Positions 43,963 to 54,432 of a DNA stretch of 64,000 nucleotides are shown here, piece after piece (position 1 is the stretch's first letter; each line of letters starts with the position of its first letter). A program made the translations under genes and the position numbers. Below the pieces are notes generated by a model. It did not search any database. It was not told the origin of the DNA and worked only from the letters and a program-made list of their open reading frames with translations. Location: contig NZ_LT800497.1 in assembly GCF_900166635.1 (NCBI RefSeq), positions 248,001 to 312,000 on the forward strand, read 5' to 3'. This DNA comes from Oceanobacillus timonensis (GTDB lineage Bacteria > Bacillota > Bacilli > Bacillales > Amphibacillaceae).

Positions 43963-44979
43963 ATGAAAGCTATACAAGTTGAAAAACCCGGTCAGTTAGA
44001 TATAGTAGAAGTGAATAAGCCGGTATTGGAGGATGCACATGATGTTATCGTCCATGTGAAGAATGTGGGTATTTGTGGTTCGGACGTTCATATTTATCAT
44101 GGCAGTAACCCATTTACCGTCTATCCGAGAATTATCGGCCATGAAGTTTCCGGCATTGTAGAAGAAATCGGAGAGGCAGTAACTTCCCTGCAAGTGGGGG
44201 ATTTGGTTGCTTTAGAGCCGATTGTCTACTGTGGAGAATGTTATGCTTGCCGTAAAGGACAGCCGAATGTTTGTGAATCACTAGAGGTGTTTGGTGTTCA
44301 CCGGGATGGCGGAATGAGTGAATGGCTTAAAGCAGGAGAAAAGAATTGGCACAAGGTTTCCAATCAAGTGTCCGAAGAAGCTGCAGCACTCATTGAACCT
44401 TTAACCATTGGTGCGCAGGCAACCTTTAGAGGAGAGGTGAAAGAAGGAGAGACGGTCTTTATTATTGGCGCAGGTCCAACAGGGATTGCTTGTCTTTTAT
44501 TAGCCAAGGAGCGGGGAGCCAAGGTATTTATTTCCGATTTTAATCAGACGAGATTAGATTACGCTGCTTCCATCGGTGCGGATGTCACCATTCAGCCCAA
44601 AGAGGTAGAGGTAGCTGACGAGATTGCGAGATTAACAGATGGAGAGCTGGCGAATGTTGTGATTGATGCAGTTGGACTTCCTCAAACGTTCCAACAAGCT
44701 GTTGAAATAGCATCGATTGCAGGGACAGTGGTTACATTAGGGTTTAATGAAAATCCATCTTCTATTCCTTCTTTACTTTTAACCAAAAAGGAGTTAAAAG
44801 TAGTTGGATCACGATTGCAGACACATCAATTTAAAGGTGTAATTGAAAAAGTGGAAAACGGAAATCTGGATCCGAGTCAGATTGTTTCACACCGTTATCC
44901 GATGGAGCAAATCAAGGATGCATTTGAACTACTGGAGAACAATCCGGAAGAAGTAAGGAAAATTGTACTAACATTTTAG
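43963..44979 (+). CDS. Zinc-binding alcohol dehydrogenase, L-gulonate 5-dehydrogenase-like
   Basis: A 338-aa medium-chain dehydrogenase. Catalytic-zinc residues are in NVGICGSDVH and IGHEVSGIVEE; the structural zinc site is the four-cysteine loop CGECYACRKGQPNVC; the NAD fold has VFIIGAGPTGIACLLLA. It resembles the RspB/YjjN (LgoD) group, whose members oxidise L-gulonate or L-galactonate at C5. The next genes turn fructuronate into mannonate and then KDG, so oxidation of an imported hexonate to D-fructuronate fits well (inference). Confidence 0.85.
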   Translation: MKAIQVEKPGQLDIVEVNKPVLEDAHDVIVHVKNVGICGSDVHIYHGSNPFTVYPRIIGHEVSGIVEEIGEAVTSLQVGDLVALEPIVYCGECYACRKGQPNVCESLEVFGVHRDGGMSEWLKAGEKNWHKVSNQVSEEAAALIEPLTIGAQATFRGEVKEGETVFIIGAGPTGIACLLLAKERGAKVFISDFNQTRLDYAASIGADVTIQPKEVEVADEIARLTDGELANVVIDAVGLPQTFQQAVEIASIAGTVVTLGFNENPSSIPSLLLTKKELKVVGSRLQTHQFKGVIEKVENGNLDPSQIVSHRYPMEQIKDAFELLENNPEEVRKIVLTF

Positions 44980-44998
44980 CGGCAGGAGTTGATGGAAA

Positions 44999-46102
44999 GT
45001 GAGAATGACATTTAGGTGGTACGGTGAAAATAATGATTCTGTTTCCTTGGCGCAAATTAAACAAATTCCTGGTGTAGAAGGTCTTGTTTGGGCATTACAT
45101 CATCGTGCAGCAGGAGAAGTTTGGCCGGAGGAAGAAATCAAGGAAGTAAAAAAGCAAGCGGATGCTTACGGCTTTCATTTAGATGTCGTAGAAAGCATTA
45201 ATGTGCATGAAGACATTAAATTAGGAAGACAGACGAGAGATGAATATATTGAAAACTATAAAGCGAGTTTGCGGAATGTTGCTAAGGTCGGCGCAAAGGT
45301 AGTTTGTTTTAACTTTATGCCGGTTTTTGATTGGACCCGTACAGACTTATATAAAGAATTAGAAGACGGTTCCACTGCTTTGTTTTATGAAACGTCAAAG
45401 GTAGATAATATGGATCCGAACGATTTGATTGAACAAATCACGAATTCAGGCTATACGATGCCTGGCTGGGAGCCGGAGCGCTTAAAGACGATAAAAGAAT
45501 CGTTTAAAGCATATGAAGAAGTGGATGAGGAACAGTTATGGAAGAACCTGGAGTACTTTTTAGAAGAAGTTCTCCCTGTTGCGGAGGAGGAAGACATCAA
45601 ACTGGCGATCCATCCGGATGATCCACCTTGGCCAGTGTTTAATCTTCCTCGGCTAATAACGAATGAACAAGCTTTGGAAAGGTATTTAGCTATTTCAGAC
45701 AGTCCATCGCATTGCTTAACGCTTTGCAGTGGTTCATTAGGTGCAAATCCGAATAATGATATTCCAGCTATCATTCGAAAATTTCATGATCGTATTGCGT
45801 TTGCACATATCCGTAATGTACGTACTTATGAAAATGGGGATTTTGTTGAAACATCGCACCGGACACAGGATGGGTCTGTACCCATTGACGATATTGTCAA
45901 AGCCTACCATGAAACAGGCTTTCAAGGCTATGTCCGTCCGGATCACGGCAGACACTTATGGAAAGAAGAATGCCGCCCGGGTTATGGATTATACGATCGG
46001 GCTTTAGGTATTATGCATTTATGGGGATTATGGGATGCTTACGAACTAGTGCAGAAAGAAAAGGAGCGTGAATCATCTTGCTACCAGCATATGAAGGGTT
46101 AA
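44999..46102 (+). CDS. uxuA: Mannonate dehydratase UxuA
   Basis: A 367-aa enzyme that dehydrates D-mannonate to 2-keto-3-deoxy-D-gluconate. It begins [19 protein letters not shown] after a GTG start and contains [37 protein letters not shown] and [10 protein letters not shown], motifs that carry the metal-binding Cys/His/Asp residues of UxuA. Its end overlaps the next gene by 25 bp. KDG kinase and aldolase are not in this window. Confidence 0.94.
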   Translation: MRMTFRWYGENNDSVSLAQIKQIPGVEGLVWALHHRAAGEVWPEEEIKEVKKQADAYGFHLDVVESINVHEDIKLGRQTRDEYIENYKASLRNVAKVGAKVVCFNFMPVFDWTRTDLYKELEDGSTALFYETSKVDNMDPNDLIEQITNSGYTMPGWEPERLKTIKESFKAYEEVDEEQLWKNLEYFLEEVLPVAEEEDIKLAIHPDDPPWPVFNLPRLITNEQALERYLAISDSPSHCLTLCSGSLGANPNNDIPAIIRKFHDRIAFAHIRNVRTYENGDFVETSHRTQDGSVPIDDIVKAYHETGFQGYVRPDHGRHLWKEECRPGYGLYDRALGIMHLWGLWDAYELVQKEKERESSCYQHMKG

Positions 46103-46923
46103 TTGGTAAAACAGCAGTTGTCACAGGCGGCAGCGGAGTTCTTTGCCAAGCAATGGCGAAAGAGCTTGCACGTCAAGGTATGAAAGTCGCTATTTTGAAT
46201 CGGAATGTAGAAAATGGCCAAAAGATTGCTAATGAAATTAAAGAACAAGGCGGAACGGCAATTGCGGTTGCCTGTGATGTATTAAATGAAGACAATGTCA
46301 GGGAAGCATATGACACCGTGAAACAGGAATTAGGAGCGTGCGACCTGCTTATTAATGGAGCTGGCGGGAATCATCCGGACGCCATTACAGATAAGGAAAC
46401 ATTTGAAGCTGGAGATATAGAAGATAGCACGATAAAATCATTTTTTGATTTACAATTGAATGGTTTTGATCATGTTTTTCGTTTGAATTTAGTGGGTTCG
46501 CTCATCCCTACGCAAGTATTTGCAAAAGAAATGACAAAACGGGGAGGGAATATCATTAATATTTCTTCCATGGCGGCACCGGCTCCCATGACCAAAGTTC
46601 CGGCCTACAGTGCTGCAAAATCAGGGATTGATAACTTGACTAAATGGTTATCCGTCCATTTTGCTGAGGCAGGTATTCGTATTAATGCCATTGCACCAGG
46701 CTTCTTTTTAACAGAACAAAATCGAGGGCTTTTACTGAATGAAGATGGTTCTCTATCGGCGCGTGCAGAAAAAATTATTAGCCACACACCACAAAGCCGT
46801 TTTGGAAAACCGGAAGATTTATTAGGAACGCTATTATGGCTGGCAGATAATCATACGTCTGGATTTGTCACAGGAATTACTGTTCCTGTAGATGGTGGTT
46901 TTATGGCTTATTCAGGTGTCTAG
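46078..46923 (+). CDS. uxuB: D-mannonate oxidoreductase, SDR type (UxuB)
   Basis: A 281-aa short-chain dehydrogenase: [16 protein letters not shown] for NAD(H), NGAGGNHPD, Ser in NISSMAA and YSAAK catalytic pair. It matches the SDR-type D-mannonate oxidoreductase found beside uxuA in Bacillus, which reduces D-fructuronate to D-mannonate, and not the longer E. coli UxuB. The start appears to be TTG at 46078, with AAGGAG 11 bases upstream, inside the end of uxuA. Last gene of the operon. Confidence 0.88.
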   Translation: MLPAYEGLIGKTAVVTGGSGVLCQAMAKELARQGMKVAILNRNVENGQKIANEIKEQGGTAIAVACDVLNEDNVREAYDTVKQELGACDLLINGAGGNHPDAITDKETFEAGDIEDSTIKSFFDLQLNGFDHVFRLNLVGSLIPTQVFAKEMTKRGGNIINISSMAAPAPMTKVPAYSAAKSGIDNLTKWLSVHFAEAGIRINAIAPGFFLTEQNRGLLLNEDGSLSARAEKIISHTPQSRFGKPEDLLGTLLWLADNHTSGFVTGITVPVDGGFMAYSGV

Positions 46924-46937
46924 GTTAGGAAATAAAG

Positions 46938-46977
46938 AAGGCTTGGAATAAAGGAAAACTTTATCCCAAGCCTTTTT
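46938..46977 (+). terminator. Terminator of the hexonate operon
   Basis: AAGGCTTGGAATAAAG pairs with CTTTATCCCAAGCCTT, one mismatch, then TTTTT. Confidence 0.88.
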
Positions 46978-46989
46978 GATATGTGTCAG

Positions 46990-47017
46990 GAAGAAGAAAA
47001 AACTAACTTTTTTCTTC
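46990..47017 (-). terminator. Terminator overlapping the end of the minus-strand hypothetical gene
   Basis: AGAAGAAAAAA and TTTTTTCTTCT form an AU-rich stem. It overlaps the last codons of the gene ending at 47003. Confidence 0.5.
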
Positions 47018-47512
47018 TTCAACAAGAGAATGAAAATATGCATAGACCGTATTTTCCTTATCCAACACTTTAAACAGCTTCCCATCTTTTTCTGGCGGAA
47101 CCACTCGGATATATTCGTTGGTAAGATAGAGATACAGGCTATTTCCATCAGAAAGACGCATTTCTGCCGTGTATTCCGGACTGTTACTGTTACTGGTGAT
47201 TCGTCCACCATCGTAAATGCGTACATCCTCAATAAGCGTTCTGGTAATCGCATTGGATTGATCCAATACAATTTCCGCCTCATTTTCTGATTGTACAGGC
47301 TCATCGCTATTTAAGTGACTGGTATCCGATTTGGTAATCGTGATGGATTCCACATGTCTCCGTTCCCCTTCCACGGTTAGTTCTTCCGTTAAAACAATAG
47401 GCAAATTTGTTGGCACAGAGGTAAAGGAAATTTTAAAGTAGAAAATAAGTATAAGCAGGATAACGATTGCAACAGCTAGGATACTGCTGAAAATAATGTA
47501 TTTTTTGGGCAT
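47003..47512 (-). CDS. Membrane-anchored hypothetical protein
   Basis: A 169-aa protein with one N-terminal membrane helix (about 6-27) and an extracytoplasmic domain of about 140 residues rich in Glu, Ser and Thr. No cysteine follows the helix, so it is a signal-anchored protein and not a lipoprotein. No motif or family recognised. AGGAG lies upstream of the ATG. It is alone between two convergent or tandem operons. Confidence 0.65.
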   Translation of the reverse strand: MPKKYIIFSSILAVAIVILLILIFYFKISFTSVPTNLPIVLTEELTVEGERRHVESITITKSDTSHLNSDEPVQSENEAEIVLDQSNAITRTLIEDVRIYDGGRITSNSNSPEYTAEMRLSDGNSLYLYLTNEYIRVVPPEKDGKLFKVLDKENTVYAYFHSLVEEEKS

Positions 47513-47698
47513 GGATTCCGCTCCTTATGAATTTGGAAGTTCAAAAAGAGTTCCATTATAATGTTGCATCAAGAAAAGGGAAAATTTCACAAATCTTCTC
47601 TTCTTTTTTATATGCATATTATAATATCATCTCATCAATTAGGATGTTACAAAATGAATGATAACATACTATCCATATGAAGTAGAAAGAGGAAGATG

Positions 47699-47730
47699 AA
47701 AAAAGCCCAGTGTCGTCACTGAGCTTTTTT
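47699..47730. terminator. Terminator of the ketose PTS operon
   Basis: AAAAAAGCCCAGTG and CACTGAGCTTTTTT pair around a 4-nt loop, with runs of A and T on both sides. It follows the aldolase gene on the minus strand. Confidence 0.85.
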
Positions 47731-47742
47731 GGTCTTTCCTTA

Positions 47743-48681
47743 TTAAGAAATAGATGTTGCTGTTTCCTGAACAACTTTATCTAATTCCTGAATGTTACGA
47801 ACGCCTTCTGTCTGCAGCCATTTCGCAGCTGCTTCGCCGTCCACATTTTTGAATTCGGACGTGGCACCGCTCCAAGTGGCTCTGCCGCATAGCACGCCGT
47901 TAAATGTAGATTCCGCTTCTTTGGCAAAACGCAATGTTTCCTGGAATAATTCTGGGGTAACCCCTGCGCTTAAGAAGATGAACGGCAGATTCGTTGCTTC
48001 TGCCTGTTCTTTGAAGATAGCTTTTGCTTCGGCTTGATTTTGGGCAGTTTCGCCTTCTGTATAGCCTTCCACAAAGTTCATATTGACAGGAACCTCTATT
48101 TTTAGCACATCCACATTAAACCTTGATTCGCTGTAGCGTTTCATTGCTTCGATTACTTTTTTCGGTTTTACTTTAGCAAATTCCAACCCTTTCTCATTGC
48201 CGATGGAATCGTCATAGGTGAGAATTTCTAAAAACAATGGAATGTTTTCCGCGGCACACTCACTACCGACGCGTTCTACAAAAGCTTCTTTGGCGTCATT
48301 AATGTCGCTGCTTTCATCTACGTCGACATAGATGAGCAATTTAATGGCGTCAGCGCCTGCTTCTTTCAAATTTTTAACTGAGCAGTTCGGGATTAAATCT
48401 GGGAAGCGACCTGGCGCCTGCTTATCATAGCCCGTTTGTTCATAAGCCAATATTAACCCGCAGTTTTGATCTCTTTGCTTCGCTGCTGCTAATCCATATT
48501 CCGGGTCAAGCAGGATAGAAGAAGCGTACGGAGTGAGCTCCCCTGATACAAGCTGTTTGAAGTCAGAGATTTGCTCGCCGGAAATATCTTCTCCCATCAT
48601 TCGTTTGAGTGCACCACGCTGATCAATAGCGAGTGCGGAAATAATTCCCTGGTCATTCATGAGTTTTTCTAAGTTTTTCAT
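47743..48681 (-). CDS. lacD: Tagatose-1,6-bisphosphate aldolase, class I (LacD-like)
   Basis: A 312-aa class I (Schiff-base) aldolase: [40 protein letters not shown] and [11 protein letters not shown], which carries the active-site lysine, plus the [13 protein letters not shown] phosphate-binding loop. LacD cleaves tagatose-1,6-bisphosphate, and usually fructose-1,6-bisphosphate too, into triose phosphates. It overlaps the PTS gene by 4 bp. With a PTS that yields sugar-1-phosphate and a PfkB kinase it would complete a ketohexose pathway. Confidence 0.88.
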   Translation of the reverse strand: MKNLEKLMNDQGIISALAIDQRGALKRMMGEDISGEQISDFKQLVSGELTPYASSILLDPEYGLAAAKQRDQNCGLILAYEQTGYDKQAPGRFPDLIPNCSVKNLKEAGADAIKLLIYVDVDESSDINDAKEAFVERVGSECAAENIPLFLEILTYDDSIGNEKGLEFAKVKPKKVIEAMKRYSESRFNVDVLKIEVPVNMNFVEGYTEGETAQNQAEAKAIFKEQAEATNLPFIFLSAGVTPELFQETLRFAKEAESTFNGVLCGRATWSGATSEFKNVDGEAAAKWLQTEGVRNIQELDKVVQETATSIS

Positions 48682-50573
48682 TTCTCGACGCCTCCAAGTA
48701 ATAATTCTTTTATTTCAGCTTCGGATTGGGAAGCTTTTAGCTGGTTAATAAAATCTCGATTCATCAGTTTTCTGGAAAGAGCGGATAAGATATCTAAATG
48801 TTCGTCGCTGCTTCCATCGGGTACGAGAATACTAATGACAAAGTCGGTTGGTTGTCCGTCCATTGCCGGCCAGTCAATACCTCCTGCTAATTGCACAACC
48901 ATTAATTTTGCCTGCTGAACGGCTTCACTCTTCACATGCGGGATAGCGATACCATTTTCCATACCTGTTGTGCCTTCTGCTTCTCTCTTTTGCAGGCCGG
49001 TTGCTACTTTTTCTGCATCGGTTGCAATGTTTAATGCTTTTGCTTTTTCTGCTATAAATGTCAGAACGTCCTCTTTGGATTCGAGCTTTTGCTGCAGGTG
49101 AATTTGATTTGTTTCTAACAGTTCACCTTGCTCTTTTGGTGCTGGTTTTTCTTCTTGTACGGGTGCGCTTGTTTGTTCTGGATTGTTTTTCCGTTGATGT
49201 CTTTTTTGTTCCAACGCCATCAGGAATCCGGAAACAAGGGCACCGATTACGATAGCCAGTACCCATAAAAAGGCATGTGTGACAACTGGCAGAACGATAA
49301 ATCCGCCATGTGGTGCAGGTACTTCTACTTTAAACGTATACGTCAGCATGGCGGCGATCGAAGAACCTACCATGATAATTGGAATAATAGTAAACGGTCG
49401 TTTTGCTGCAAAAGGTATGGCACCTTCTGTAATGTGTGTCGAGCCTAATAGAAAGTTGACATAGCCGGCACTTGCTTCTGCCTGGTTGTAGCTGCGCCGT
49501 GCGAATAATACAGAGAACCCTGTTGCGAGCGGCGGCACGATACAAGCAGCAGAAACACCTGCCATAAATAAGAAGTTTCCTTGTGCCAAGAGTGCTGTTC
49601 CTGTGACATAAGCCGCTTTGTTGATTGGGCCGCCCATATCGAAGGCACTCATGATACCAACAATCAATCCTAGTAAGAGTGGATTGGAACCTTGGAAACT
49701 GCTGAGGAAGTCCATCATTCCTTGGTTAATGGCTTCCATCGGAACGGACAGATACCACATGGCAAATCCGCCGATGAAGATACCGAGAACCGGAATTAAG
49801 AAAATCGCTTTTAAACCGTCCAATGATTTTGGCAGGTTCTTTAATGCTTTCATGAGCAGCAGAACCACGCCACCCGCTAAGAACCCGCCGGCAATCCCGC
49901 CTAAAAATCCGGTGCCATTTGTGTCAGCGATCATGCCGACGATAAAACCAATAATCAAGCCGGGCCTATTGGCGATCGATTGTGCGATATAAGCACTTAG
50001 TACAGGAACCATCAATCCCATTGCCAATCCGCCGATTGTATTCATTTGTTCGGCAATGACGTTATACTGGGATGAGTCAGGGTCAGCGGAATAGATGCCG
50101 AACATAAAGGAAACGGCTGTCATTACCCCGCCGGCCACAACTAAAGGAAGCATATGGCTGACACCATTCATTAAATGCACATAAACCTGATGCCAAATGC
50201 TTGCAGATTCCTGGCTGCTGTCCTCATCTGCTTGTGACGCTTCTCCGGAACCTTTGTAGACAGGAACCTCTCCGGAAATAGCCCGGTCGAGCAATTCCTC
50301 AGGATTTTTAATTCCTTTTGAAACGGAAACATTAATCACCTTTTTGCCATGAAATCGGTCAACATCGACGTTTTTATCAGCGGCAATAATAATGACTTCC
50401 GCATCTTTAATCTCTTGGGCAGTGAATTGGTTTTCCGTGCCTCTTTGCCCATGTGTTTCGACTTTGATGGAAACACCTTTTTCTTCCGCCGCTTTTTCCA
50501 GTGCTTCTGCAGCCATGAACGTATGCGCAATGCCTGTTGGACAGCCGGTAACGCCTAGAAAACGATATGTCAT
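48678..50573 (-). CDS. PTS fructose-family transporter, EIIB-EIIC-EIIA fusion
   Basis: A 631-aa PTS enzyme. IIB (about 1-100) begins with [21 protein letters not shown] and the phosphorylatable Cys; IIC (about 125-460) has [20 protein letters not shown] and the [14 protein letters not shown] motif; IIA (about 485-631) has the phosphorylatable His in [12 protein letters not shown]. The domain order is B-C-A. It imports fructose or a similar ketohexose as the 1-phosphate. The LacD-type aldolase beside it hints at tagatose as an alternative substrate. Confidence 0.9.
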   Translation of the reverse strand: MTYRFLGVTGCPTGIAHTFMAAEALEKAAEEKGVSIKVETHGQRGTENQFTAQEIKDAEVIIIAADKNVDVDRFHGKKVINVSVSKGIKNPEELLDRAISGEVPVYKGSGEASQADEDSSQESASIWHQVYVHLMNGVSHMLPLVVAGGVMTAVSFMFGIYSADPDSSQYNVIAEQMNTIGGLAMGLMVPVLSAYIAQSIANRPGLIIGFIVGMIADTNGTGFLGGIAGGFLAGGVVLLLMKALKNLPKSLDGLKAIFLIPVLGIFIGGFAMWYLSVPMEAINQGMMDFLSSFQGSNPLLLGLIVGIMSAFDMGGPINKAAYVTGTALLAQGNFLFMAGVSAACIVPPLATGFSVLFARRSYNQAEASAGYVNFLLGSTHITEGAIPFAAKRPFTIIPIIMVGSSIAAMLTYTFKVEVPAPHGGFIVLPVVTHAFLWVLAIVIGALVSGFLMALEQKRHQRKNNPEQTSAPVQEEKPAPKEQGELLETNQIHLQQKLESKEDVLTFIAEKAKALNIATDAEKVATGLQKREAEGTTGMENGIAIPHVKSEAVQQAKLMVVQLAGGIDWPAMDGQPTDFVISILVPDGSSDEHLDILSALSRKLMNRDFINQLKASQSEAEIKELLLGGVEK

Positions 50574-50591
50574 GATTTTTCACCCTTTCAT

Positions 50592-51512
50592 TTATATGGT
50601 TAATGTTTTGACTTTTACCTTTTCCATCAGTTGATCGACATCCTCAAAATCCGTTAATCCAGATCGAAAAGCGGTAGAGGATCCGGCTGCTACAGCTTTT
50701 TTAAGTGCTTCCTCTGGAGTGCTGTTCTGTAAAGTGCTATAGAAAGTAGCCAGCATTGTATCCCCGGAGCAAGCGGTATTCACGACTTCTCCTGCTGGTG
50801 CGGGGCAATAGATTGCCGTCTCTTTATTGACAAAGTAAGCACCTTGTCCTCCTAATGAAACCAAGATATTGTGGCAGCCTTGATCGACTAATTTCCGAGC
50901 AGCTCCAATAATGGCTTGTTCCGATTCCAGATTATCCTCTGGAAACAGGATTTGCAGCTCTTCCTCGTTCGGTTTGATTAAATAAGGCTGATAGTGAACT
51001 AATTCACTTAAGATGGGGTGACTGATATCTAAAATTAATCGAAATCCAATATCAGAAGCATGCTTTGCGATAGAAACGAGGATGGCTGGATCGACACCTT
51101 TTGGCAGGCTGCCGGATACAAATAACACATCATCCTTTGTAAAGTCGGCAATTTTTGATACGAATTCATCTATTTTTATATCCGTGATTTCCGGGCCGCT
51201 ATTGACGATTTTGTACTCGCCCTGATTGGATTTCACAAATGCGTTAATTCTGGTGATACCATCTACTTCTGTAAAATCCGTATTAATATCCATTTTTTGC
51301 AGTTCATCTTGAATAAAATGGCCGCTGAACCCAGCTATATAACCAATAGCGGTGGAAGGGGTTCCAAGTTTGTTTAAAATAATAGATATGTTAACGCCTT
51401 TGCCATTGGGCTGGAATTCATCGTATATACTTCGGTTCACCTTATCTGGAAGAAAGTCTTCCATTTCAATGAACATATCAATTGCTGTATTTAACGTACA
51501 TGTATAAATCAT
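50592..51512 (-). CDS. fruK: 1-phosphofructokinase/tagatose-6-phosphate kinase-type PfkB kinase
   Basis: A 306-aa PfkB-family sugar kinase: TCTLNTAIDMFIEM start, PNGKGVNISIILNKLG, SGSLPKG and the ATP/anion-hole motif NTACSGDTMLATF with the catalytic Asp. It would add a second phosphate to fructose-1-phosphate or tagatose-1-phosphate. The ATG at 51512 is preferred over one three codons earlier that overlaps the binding site. First gene of the operon, divergent from the RpiR regulator. Sequence alone does not separate the substrates. Confidence 0.85.
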   Translation of the reverse strand: MIYTCTLNTAIDMFIEMEDFLPDKVNRSIYDEFQPNGKGVNISIILNKLGTPSTAIGYIAGFSGHFIQDELQKMDINTDFTEVDGITRINAFVKSNQGEYKIVNSGPEITDIKIDEFVSKIADFTKDDVLFVSGSLPKGVDPAILVSIAKHASDIGFRLILDISHPILSELVHYQPYLIKPNEEELQILFPEDNLESEQAIIGAARKLVDQGCHNILVSLGGQGAYFVNKETAIYCPAPAGEVVNTACSGDTMLATFYSTLQNSTPEEALKKAVAAGSSTAFRSGLTDFEDVDQLMEKVKVKTLTI

Positions 51513-51554
51513 GGCAAACATCCTTTCTTATTCAAAGTATCGCACAGCTTGGGA

Positions 51555-51568
51555 TGAAAATGTTTGCA
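51555..51568. promoter_or_regulatory. cre-like site in the fruK/RpiR intergenic region
   Basis: TGAAAATGTTTGCA matches the cre consensus except for T in place of the central C. It lies between the divergent genes, where CcpA could act on the kinase/PTS operon. Confidence 0.4.
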
Positions 51569-51628
51569 TTATCAGTGGTAACATTAGAAAATAGATGAAA
51601 AAGATTTCAAAATGGGCGGGTGGTTCTT

Positions 51629-52405
51629 GTGAATTTCGAGCAGCGTATGCAATATTACTACAATGAATTAAGCAGCAGTGACAAGCATTTATTAAATTAT
51701 ATTGAAGCGCATGCGGCAACAATGGGTGATATCTCGATCACCCAGCTCAGCGAAGAAGCAAATGTCTCCACATCCACGATTGTCCGTTGTATGAAAAAGC
51801 TTCATTACCGTGGTTTTACCGATTTTAAATTTCAATTTGTTTCTGAGAAGTCGCAGCAATTTCCGGAAGCACTGGAGAAAATAAAAAATATTGATTCACA
51901 AATTCAATCTGCTATTTTCAAGAATCAGGAGGAAGTAACGAATACCATCAATTATCTGGATTCCTCGATTATTGAAGATGCTTTGGTTGCAGTGAGATAT
52001 AGTAAAAAAATCACCATATTTGCCAGGGGATTTTCGGAGCATATTTCCAATGAAATGACGGTAAAGCTGCAATTGCTGGAAAAGCACTGTGAAGAACATA
52101 CTGATCCGAATATTATCCGTATCAAAGCGAAAAAATTTACAAGGGATGATTTAGTTATCTTTGTCTCGTTAAACGGGGAAACAGAAGAATTAGTAGAAGC
52201 GGCACAATTTTGCAAGCGGAATAATGTGAAAACGATTTTGCTGACAACGAACAAGGAAGGCAGGCTGTTTCAGTTATGTGATATCAATTTGCTGGGCTAT
52301 AAGTCGAAACAGAGCTTTTTCCCGGATTATGAGGTGCGTTCACGGTTACCGCTGCAAGTGTTAGCCCGTATATTTCTGGATGCGTATGTGATTCGGTTTA
52401 ATTAA
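51629..52405 (+). CDS. RpiR/MurR-family transcriptional regulator
   Basis: A 258-aa regulator. The N-terminal HTH_6 domain (about 1-75, ISITQLSEEANVSTSTIVRCMKKL) is followed by a sugar isomerase (SIS) domain (about 110-245, VFVSLNGETEELVEAAQFCKRNNVKTILLT) that senses phosphorylated sugars. A GTG start at 51629 with a GGTGG site close upstream is preferred. Divergent from the ketose PTS operon, so it most likely controls it, with a ketose phosphate as effector. Confidence 0.88.
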   Translation: MNFEQRMQYYYNELSSSDKHLLNYIEAHAATMGDISITQLSEEANVSTSTIVRCMKKLHYRGFTDFKFQFVSEKSQQFPEALEKIKNIDSQIQSAIFKNQEEVTNTINYLDSSIIEDALVAVRYSKKITIFARGFSEHISNEMTVKLQLLEKHCEEHTDPNIIRIKAKKFTRDDLVIFVSLNGETEELVEAAQFCKRNNVKTILLTTNKEGRLFQLCDINLLGYKSKQSFFPDYEVRSRLPLQVLARIFLDAYVIRFN

Positions 52406-52560
52406 TTTTTATGATGAGGAAAAGTAACTTGTATTAGTTGGAAAAACGTATAGATTAGCTTATTGAATGCTTTATTCCAGAAAAACATGGAGAAACCGTG
52501 AAAAATATTATTTTCTAAATATTCATCATCCGAATTGGAATATATCACATACCAACATCA

Positions 52561-52607
52561 TAAAGATGTAGAGACACATTTCATCTAGAGTGGATCTACA
52601 TCTTTTT
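52561..52607. terminator. Hairpin terminator downstream of the RpiR gene
   Basis: AAAGATGTAGA and TCTACATCTTT form a perfect stem with internal ATTTCATCTAGAG pairing, followed by TTTT. The rest of 52406-52777 contains only AT-rich sequence and a weak cre-like motif (TGATAGCGCTTTCT at about 52714-52727). Confidence 0.8.
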
Positions 52608-52777
52608 TTGCATGGCAACCAATATAGTTTATTCATATAGAACCTATTTAACAGCAGCAGTACCCGCTTCGGACGAGAAGATTTCAAATACATGTTTTTG
52701 GATTCTTATTTTGATAGCGCTTTCTTTTAGTGGTGAATGGCATGGATTACATTTGAATAGAGAGGGTGTCATTTCTA

Positions 52778-54010
52778 ATGAAAGCTAAAAACCTGACCAG
52801 AAATATCCTTATTGCATTGGTAGCTGGTGCTATTGTCGGTATGGCTTTGACATTTGCTCCTGAAAGTTTTTTTGGTCCGTTGGATAAATACGTATTAGAT
52901 CCGGTTGGACAAATATTTATTAATCTCATTATGATGTTAGTTGTTCCTTTGGTGTTTGTATCTATTGTTCTAGGAACAGCAGGACTTGGTGATCCGGCAA
53001 AATTAGGGAAAATCGGTATATCTACAATTAGTTTCTTTTTAGCAACGACGGCTATTGCGATTACGTTAGGGTTAACGTTAGCTTATCTGGTGAAACCGGG
53101 GAAGGCGGGGATTTTTGATACATCTAATCTTGGTGATTACACCCCAAGTGAAGCGCCGCCCATTATGGAGACCCTTATCAATATCATACCGGAGAATCCA
53201 ATCGCGGCCTTATCTGCCGGAGAAATGCTGCAAATTATTGCGTTTGCCATCTTTATCGGGATTGCTTTAGCTTATTTAAATAATAAGACAAAAGGCATTT
53301 ATAGCTTATTTGAACAGGCAAATGATATCTTAGGATGGCTTGTGATGTTGGTGATGCGGTTTGCTCCGTATGGGGCGTTTGCGTTAATTGCATCAGCAAT
53401 CGCCGGAGCTGGACTGGATGCAGTTGGTTCGATGTTAAGTTATTTATTAACGGTCATTGCGGGACTGATTCTGCATGCTTTCATTATTTATTCACTGGCT
53501 ATATGGTTATTAGGACGTGGGAATCCAATCACGTTTTATAAAGGCTTCTTTCCTGCAATGACAGTGGCATTCAGTACGTCTAGTTCGAATGCGGCGCTTC
53601 CAATGTCGATGAAAACTGCACAAGAAACCCTTGGTGTAAAGAAAGAAATCAGCAGTTTCGTACAACCGCTAGGCGCAACAATCAATATGGATGGTACGGC
53701 AATTATGCAGGCTGTTGCAACGGTATTTATCGCCCAAGTATATAATTTGCCGCTGACAATGACAGAACTTTTAATGGTCGTGCTCGTTGCCACTCTGGCA
53801 AGCGTTGGTACAGCTGGGGTGCCTGGAGTTGGGTTAATTATGCTGGCGATGGTGCTGAACCAAGTTGGCCTGCCTGTTGAAGGGATTGCATTAATTATTG
53901 GTATCGATCGTATTCTGGATATGTTGAGAACAGCTCTGAATATCTCTGGAGATGCGGCATGTGCTTATATTTTATCGGAAAGAGAAAAACGGAAAATAAC
54001 AAGTAAGTGA
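52778..54010 (+). CDS. Dicarboxylate/amino acid:cation symporter (DAACS family)
   Basis: A 410-aa membrane protein with eight-helix-plus-two-hairpin topology. Signatures include MMLVVPLVFVSIVLGTAGLGD, the serine-rich AFSTSSSNAALPMSM hairpin, NMDGTAIMQAVATVFIAQ and GTAGVPGVGLIML. The family imports glutamate, aspartate or C4-dicarboxylates with sodium or protons; exact substrate unclear. The ATG at 52778 is preferred because the earlier in-frame GTG lies within the binding site. Stand-alone gene. Confidence 0.92.
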   Translation: MKAKNLTRNILIALVAGAIVGMALTFAPESFFGPLDKYVLDPVGQIFINLIMMLVVPLVFVSIVLGTAGLGDPAKLGKIGISTISFFLATTAIAITLGLTLAYLVKPGKAGIFDTSNLGDYTPSEAPPIMETLINIIPENPIAALSAGEMLQIIAFAIFIGIALAYLNNKTKGIYSLFEQANDILGWLVMLVMRFAPYGAFALIASAIAGAGLDAVGSMLSYLLTVIAGLILHAFIIYSLAIWLLGRGNPITFYKGFFPAMTVAFSTSSSNAALPMSMKTAQETLGVKKEISSFVQPLGATINMDGTAIMQAVATVFIAQVYNLPLTMTELLMVVLVATLASVGTAGVPGVGLIMLAMVLNQVGLPVEGIALIIGIDRILDMLRTALNISGDAACAYILSEREKRKITSK

Positions 54011-54065
54011 ATGGATGGAAAAAAGGGGAACTTTCTTCATTGGCCTGTTTCAAGAAGAATATATT

Positions 54066-54108
54066 GGAAAAGCAGCGTAATCCCAGCAGGGAGTTACGCT
54101 GCTTTTCC
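54066..54108 (+). terminator. Terminator after the symporter gene
   Basis: GGAAAAGCAGCGTAA and TTACGCTGCTTTTCC form a perfect 15-bp stem. Confidence 0.88.
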
Positions 54109-54141
54109 TTATGAGATATGGGTTGAGTTGCAACAACTTAT

Positions 54142-54432
54142 TTACATGAAAAAAGATAGTATGAATCTAACTATATAAAACACGATGGGAAGTATCGCAA
54201 TAACGATGCCAACTCTTTTTAATTGAAATAAATAGTATAAAATTGCTCCCAAAGCCCAGATAGCAATGAGTAAAAAGAAGTCCAAGCCAACAGAACCACC
54301 ATCTCCCTCAGCCATAGCTCTTCCCGTGAAAAAGAAAGATAAGATGATAGTGATAAATCCCGTTATGATGAAATAAATCAAAGACGAGCGATTAGTGTTT
54401 CCTCTTAATTTATTTTCAGAAGTAGACTTCAT
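54142..54432 (-). CDS. Small membrane protein, hypothetical
   Basis: A 96-aa protein with three predicted membrane helices (about 18-37, 50-66 and 72-95) and a short charged N-terminus. No family recognised. AGGAG/GAGG lies upstream of the ATG at 54432; the frame extends further upstream but the extra residues look non-coding. Confidence 0.6.
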   Translation of the reverse strand: MKSTSENKLRGNTNRSSLIYFIITGFITIILSFFFTGRAMAEGDGGSVGLDFFLLIAIWALGAILYYLFQLKRVGIVIAILPIVFYIVRFILSFFM

